Below are positions 5,379 to 8,535 of a stretch of 8,535 bases of DNA, piece after piece; position 1 is the first letter of the stretch; each line of letters opens with the position of its first letter. The translations under genes were made by a program, and so were the position numbers. The notes under the pieces are model-generated. The model saw nothing but the letters and a program-made list of their open reading frames with translations. It did not search any database and was not told the DNA's origin. Source of the stretch: Nanohaloarchaea archaeon PL-Br10_U2g5 (lineage in GTDB: Archaea; Halobacteriota; Halobacteria; Halobacteriales; Haloferacaceae); assembly GCA_001564205.1 (NCBI GenBank), contig LKMY01000057.1:1-8535 (forward strand), written 5' to 3'.

Positions 5379-6746
5379 GTGACACACCCCGAAGCGGGGG
5401 CGGCGTCGCTTCCCGACGAGGAACGGCCGGTGACAACAGACTCCGACGGAGAGCGGGAGCCTGCGGTCTCGAACCCCCGCCGCGCGCTCGCGGTCGTGAT
5501 CGGCGTCGTGTTCATCGATCTCGTCGGCTTCGGCATCGTGATCCCGATCCTTCCCTTTTACGTGCGCTCGTTCGGCGTCAGCGACGCGTTCATCGGCCTG
5601 CTCGCGGCGACGTACTCGCTCGCGCAGTTCATGGCCGCGCCCGCGCTCGGCCGGCTCTCCGATCGTCTCGGACGCCGTCCCGTCCTGCTCGCGTCGCTCG
5701 CGACCGCCGGCGTCGCGTGGGTGGCGTTCGGCTACGCGGGCGAGTCCGGCGCGCGATTCGGGACGACGGCGGCGCTCGTGACGCTGTTTCTCTCGCGGGG
5801 GCTCGCCGGCGCGATGGGCGGGAACATCGCTGCCGCACAGGCGTACGTCGCCGACATCACGCCGCGGGACCGACGAGCGAGCGCGCTCGGACTCGTCGGC
5901 GCCTCGTTCGCGCTCGGATTCGTGTTCGGGCCGGCGATCGGCGGACTGCTCGCCGCCGAACCGGTCGTGGCTCGCGCGGACGCGGTGTTCCCGTCATTCA
6001 TTCCCGCAACCCCCTATTCGTTGCCGAGTTTCGCCGCCGCTGGGATGAGTTTTCTCGCGGTGGCGGTCGGCCTGCTCTTCTTAGAAGAGCCGAACCGGGA
6101 CCGGTCGAGCGATCGCCGAACGACCGCGATCGGCCAGTTCCGCGATGCGCTCTCCCCCGTTACGCTACGGCCGCTCACGGTCGCGTACTTCACCGTCGCG
6201 GTCGCGTTCGCGGGCGTGCAGGTGATGTTCATCCCGTACGTCGCCGACCAGTTCGGGTACGACGCGACCGCGGCCGCGTTCCTCCTCACCTACGTCGGCG
6301 TCCTCGGCGCGGTGAACCAGGGCGTGCTCGTCGGCCGGCTCTCCCGGGTCGTCCCGTCGCGCACCCTCGTCGCCGCCGGTGCCGGAATTCTCGCCTGCGC
6401 GCTGGCCGCGCTCCCAGCGACGGCCGGGGTGGGGCGGGGTGTTGCGGTCGGGGGACCGGCGTGGCTCACCGCTCCGCTTATCGCGCTCCTCGTCGCCCTC
6501 GCGGGACTCTCGCTGGGGAACGCGCTGGTAAACGTTTCGCTGGCAACGCTCGTCTCTGCGTCGGCCGACGACGCGGGACAGGGGGCCGCTTTCGGCGTCA
6601 CCCAGGGGGCGGCGAGTCTCGGGCGGACCGTCGGTCCGCCGCTGATGGCCGTCCTCTACACGGTCGCTATCGCCTCGCCGTTTCTCGTCGGGGCGGCGTT
6701 GCTCGTCCCCGTCGCCGTCGCCTTCGGCCGTCGGGCGAACGGATAG
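5379..6746 (+). CDS. MFS transporter, DHA1 drug:H+ antiporter type (TetA-like)
   Basis: This 455-residue integral membrane protein probably exports small molecules in exchange for protons. A hydrophilic acidic N-terminus (1-35) precedes about 12 hydrophobic segments. Family signatures are visible: motif D1-like DLVGFGIVIPILPFY (47-61) at the end of TM1; motif A GRLSDRLGRRP (91-101) in the loop after TM2; the conserved SRGLAG (139-144) of TM4; and the antiporter motif C, GASFALGFVFGPAIGGLL (174-191), in TM5. A polar central loop EEPNRDRSSDRRTT (236-249) separates the halves. The overall look is closest to TetA/Bcr-type DHA1 exporters, but the substrate cannot be read from sequence. GTG 5379 is chosen from the TATA spacing; GTG 5430 (codon 18) is possible and would lose only the polar tail. 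The upstream zinc-finger gene points the same way but appears to be a separate unit. Confidence 0.9.
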   Translation: MTHPEAGAASLPDEERPVTTDSDGEREPAVSNPRRALAVVIGVVFIDLVGFGIVIPILPFYVRSFGVSDAFIGLLAATYSLAQFMAAPALGRLSDRLGRRPVLLASLATAGVAWVAFGYAGESGARFGTTAALVTLFLSRGLAGAMGGNIAAAQAYVADITPRDRRASALGLVGASFALGFVFGPAIGGLLAAEPVVARADAVFPSFIPATPYSLPSFAAAGMSFLAVAVGLLFLEEPNRDRSSDRRTTAIGQFRDALSPVTLRPLTVAYFTVAVAFAGVQVMFIPYVADQFGYDATAAAFLLTYVGVLGAVNQGVLVGRLSRVVPSRTLVAAGAGILACALAALPATAGVGRGVAVGGPAWLTAPLIALLVALAGLSLGNALVNVSLATLVSASADDAGQGAAFGVTQGAASLGRTVGPPLMAVLYTVAIASPFLVGAALLVPVAVAFGRRANG

Positions 6747-6793
6747 CCGGCGGGAGCGGCCCGGCCCGAACGGGCGACCGCGACCCAGCACGA

Positions 6794-6801
6794 TACTTTT
6801 A
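6794..6801 (+). promoter_or_regulatory. TATA-like box for the histidine kinase
   Basis: TACTTTTA, in a GC-rich gap, is centred about 32 bases before the ATG at 6830. This implies a leader of roughly five bases. Confidence 0.5.
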
Positions 6802-6829
6802 CGCTGTCCGTCCCCCTCGTGACCGACGC

Positions 6830-8535
6830 ATGGTCCTCGATCTCGTCCCCGCGTGGCCCGCCGTCGGATCGCTCGCCGGCGGTGCGGGGGCGCTCGGGCT
6901 CGCGTGGGCCATCTGGCGGCACCGCGGGCGACCGGGCGTCGACTGGTTCCTCGGCGTCTTCGCCGCGCAGGCGGTCTGGTGTCTCTCTTACGGCGTCGGG
7001 CTGTTCGTCACCGACCCGACTCTCAGAACGGTCCTCGAAGCGACCACGTGGCTCGGAATCGTCTGGACCGGCATCGCCTTCCTCGGCTTCGCGCTGGAGT
7101 ACACCGGCCGTAGCGACGTGGTCCGGAGCCGCCCGTTCGCTGCGGTCGTCGGATTCGGTCTCCTCTCGACAGTGATACTCGCCACGAACGGAGTCCACGG
7201 CGCGTTCTGGACCGGGTTTCAGTTCGACCCCGTCTTCGGCGTGTCGACCGTCTCGTACGCGTTCGGGCCGTGGGCGTACCTCGTCGTCGCGGTCGAGACG
7301 GTCCTCGTCGCGAGCGCGGTCTTCCTGCTCGTCGATACCCTCCTGAGCTACGGCCCGCTCTACCGGCGCGAGAGCGCTGCCGTCGCGTTGAGCTCGCTGC
7401 CGCCGGGGTTCGCGCTCGTCGCGTGGGCGCTCGAACTGGGGCCCGTTCCCCAGCTCCAGCTTGCACCCCTCATGTTCGTCCCGCACGTCCTGCTGGATGC
7501 CTACGCGTTCAACCGCGCCGAGATGTTCGACCGGAACCCGACCACCAGCCGCGCCGCCGAGCGGACCGCCATCGACGACCTCGCCGACCCCATCGTCGCG
7601 CTCGCGCTCGACCGCCGCGTGGTCAAGCTGAACCCCGCCGCGGAATCCCTGCTCGGCGTCGACGCCGGGACCGCTCGCGACCGCCTGCTCGACGAGTTCA
7701 TCGATCTCTCCATCGGGATCGACGGCGAGAGCGAGGGCGACACTGACGGGAGCCGCGACGGCAACGCTCCAACCGACGAGATCACGGTCGGCTCCGGGGG
7801 TCGCGGCCGGACGTACGCGGTGGCGACCTCGGCGCTGACGGACCCCAACGGGACGCACGTCGGCTACACCGTGGTCTTCACCGACGTGACCGAACGGGAG
7901 CGCCGTCGACAGCAGTTAGAAGTACTCAACCGAATCCTGCGGCACAACCTCCGGAACGACGCGGGGGTCGTAGCAGGGTACGGCGAACTGCTCCTCACGC
8001 GGCTCGAGGACCCCGAACTGGTCCGGATGGCCGACGCGATAGACAGGCGCGCCGGCGCGCTCGCCGCGCTCGGCGAGAAGGCCGGGACCGTCGAATCGCT
8101 GCTCTCCGACGCCGATCGGGAGCCGATCGCGGTCGACGAGTTCGTCGAATCGATCGTCGTCGACGCTCGCGAACGGGAGCCCGACGCCGGCATCGAACTC
8201 GCGATCGGTGATAGTGACGGTAATGAGGGATCGGGCGAGGTGACGGCTGGCGCCGGCGCTTCCGACTGGACGGCCGACCTCAGAAGCGACGCGCTACACG
8301 CAGTCGTTGAGAACACCGTCGAGAACGCGCTCGATCACCACGACGGCGCGGGCGTCGAGCGAGCGGACGGCGGGCCGTGGGTCCGGATCGAGCTCCAGAA
8401 GGATCGAAACGCCCAGTTCGTCTTCACCGTCGCCGACGACGGCCCGGGGATTCCGGAGCACGAAATGAAAGCGATCGAATCGGGTCGCGAGACGGCGCTC
8501 GAACACGGCTCCGGGCTCGGGATGTGGGTCGTCGA
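6830..8535 (+). CDS. 7TM-PAS sensor histidine kinase (3' end outside window)
   Basis: The frame is open from ATG 6830 to the edge, giving 568 visible codons. Residues about 9-235 hold seven hydrophobic segments with FALEYTGR (87-94), typical of the N-terminal 7TM region of haloarchaeal histidine kinases. Residues about 244-356 are a PAS domain (DDLADPIVALALDRRVVKLNPAAESLLG, ending VVFTDVTERE) with an acidic insert at 297-317. The dimerisation/phosphoacceptor helix has the H-box LNRILRHNLRND, with His372 as the likely phosphorylated residue. The ATPase domain shows the N-box ENTVENALDHH (494-504), G1 VADDGPGIPE (534-543) and G2 HGSGLGMWVV (559-568). Only the last few dozen residues should be missing. 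The protein would sense a membrane or cytoplasmic cue and pass phosphate to a response regulator, which is not in the window. A polar insert (460-478) sits inside the ATPase domain. The signal sensed is unknown. Confidence 0.92.
   Translation, partial: MVLDLVPAWPAVGSLAGGAGALGLAWAIWRHRGRPGVDWFLGVFAAQAVWCLSYGVGLFVTDPTLRTVLEATTWLGIVWTGIAFLGFALEYTGRSDVVRSRPFAAVVGFGLLSTVILATNGVHGAFWTGFQFDPVFGVSTVSYAFGPWAYLVVAVETVLVASAVFLLVDTLLSYGPLYRRESAAVALSSLPPGFALVAWALELGPVPQLQLAPLMFVPHVLLDAYAFNRAEMFDRNPTTSRAAERTAIDDLADPIVALALDRRVVKLNPAAESLLGVDAGTARDRLLDEFIDLSIGIDGESEGDTDGSRDGNAPTDEITVGSGGRGRTYAVATSALTDPNGTHVGYTVVFTDVTERERRRQQLEVLNRILRHNLRNDAGVVAGYGELLLTRLEDPELVRMADAIDRRAGALAALGEKAGTVESLLSDADREPIAVDEFVESIVVDAREREPDAGIELAIGDSDGNEGSGEVTAGAGASDWTADLRSDALHAVVENTVENALDHHDGAGVERADGGPWVRIELQKDRNAQFVFTVADDGPGIPEHEMKAIESGRETALEHGSGLGMWVV

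Noticed and set aside
6764..6775. GCCCGAACGGGC palindrome after the MFS gene as a terminator
   Set aside because: The stem is only 4-5 bases with no following T-run, and such palindromes are expected by chance at this GC content.
6656..7858. 400-residue minus-strand open frame across the MFS end and kinase start
   Set aside because: It is charged low-complexity sequence spanning two well-supported plus-strand genes and their promoter; an effect of GC-rich composition.

Overview
The window looks like chromosomal DNA from a haloarchaeon, with composition and gene content similar to Halorubrum-like genera. It is very GC-rich with strong G/C preference at third codon positions. The encoded proteins are acidic, and a 304-residue haloarchaeal-type malate dehydrogenase is present. 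Most genes have a TATA-like box about 26-32 bases before the start codon with no Shine-Dalgarno sequence, the pattern of leaderless or near-leaderless archaeal transcripts. I see no insertion sequence, integrase, CRISPR array, tRNA or rRNA. The longest gene-free stretch is about 155 bases.

Layout, left to right. (1) The last 64 codons of an MgtE-family magnesium transporter run rightward off the left edge. (2) A convergent 669-residue MutS2/MutS5-like ATPase with an N-terminal helix-hairpin-helix region lies on the minus strand. (3) Divergent from it is a LarE-type sulfur transferase with a cluster-type set of three cysteines and a repetitive acidic tail. (4) A 67-residue glycine-rich two-helix membrane protein follows from its own TATA box. 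(5) Malate dehydrogenase is on the minus strand, convergent with it. (6) Divergent from mdh is a 197-residue zinc-finger/winged-helix-like protein of unknown function, whose C-terminal third resembles primase C-terminal helical domains. The gap between these two holds a 21-base-period direct repeat. (7) A 12-TM MFS drug-antiporter-like transporter follows, preceded by an imperfect hairpin touching its promoter. (8) A 7TM-PAS-histidine kinase runs off the right edge.

These are mostly independent single-gene transcription units rather than an operon. The genes cover Mg2+ uptake, DNA maintenance, sulfur transfer or cofactor synthesis, central carbon metabolism, efflux and signalling. I do not see a clear novel multi-gene system. 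The best leads are the CCHC/wHTH/PriCT-like protein, the apparently orphan three-cysteine LarE, the HhH-MutS fusion with an altered Walker A loop, the 21-base-period repeat in the mdh divergent promoter region, and the hairpin at the MFS promoter.
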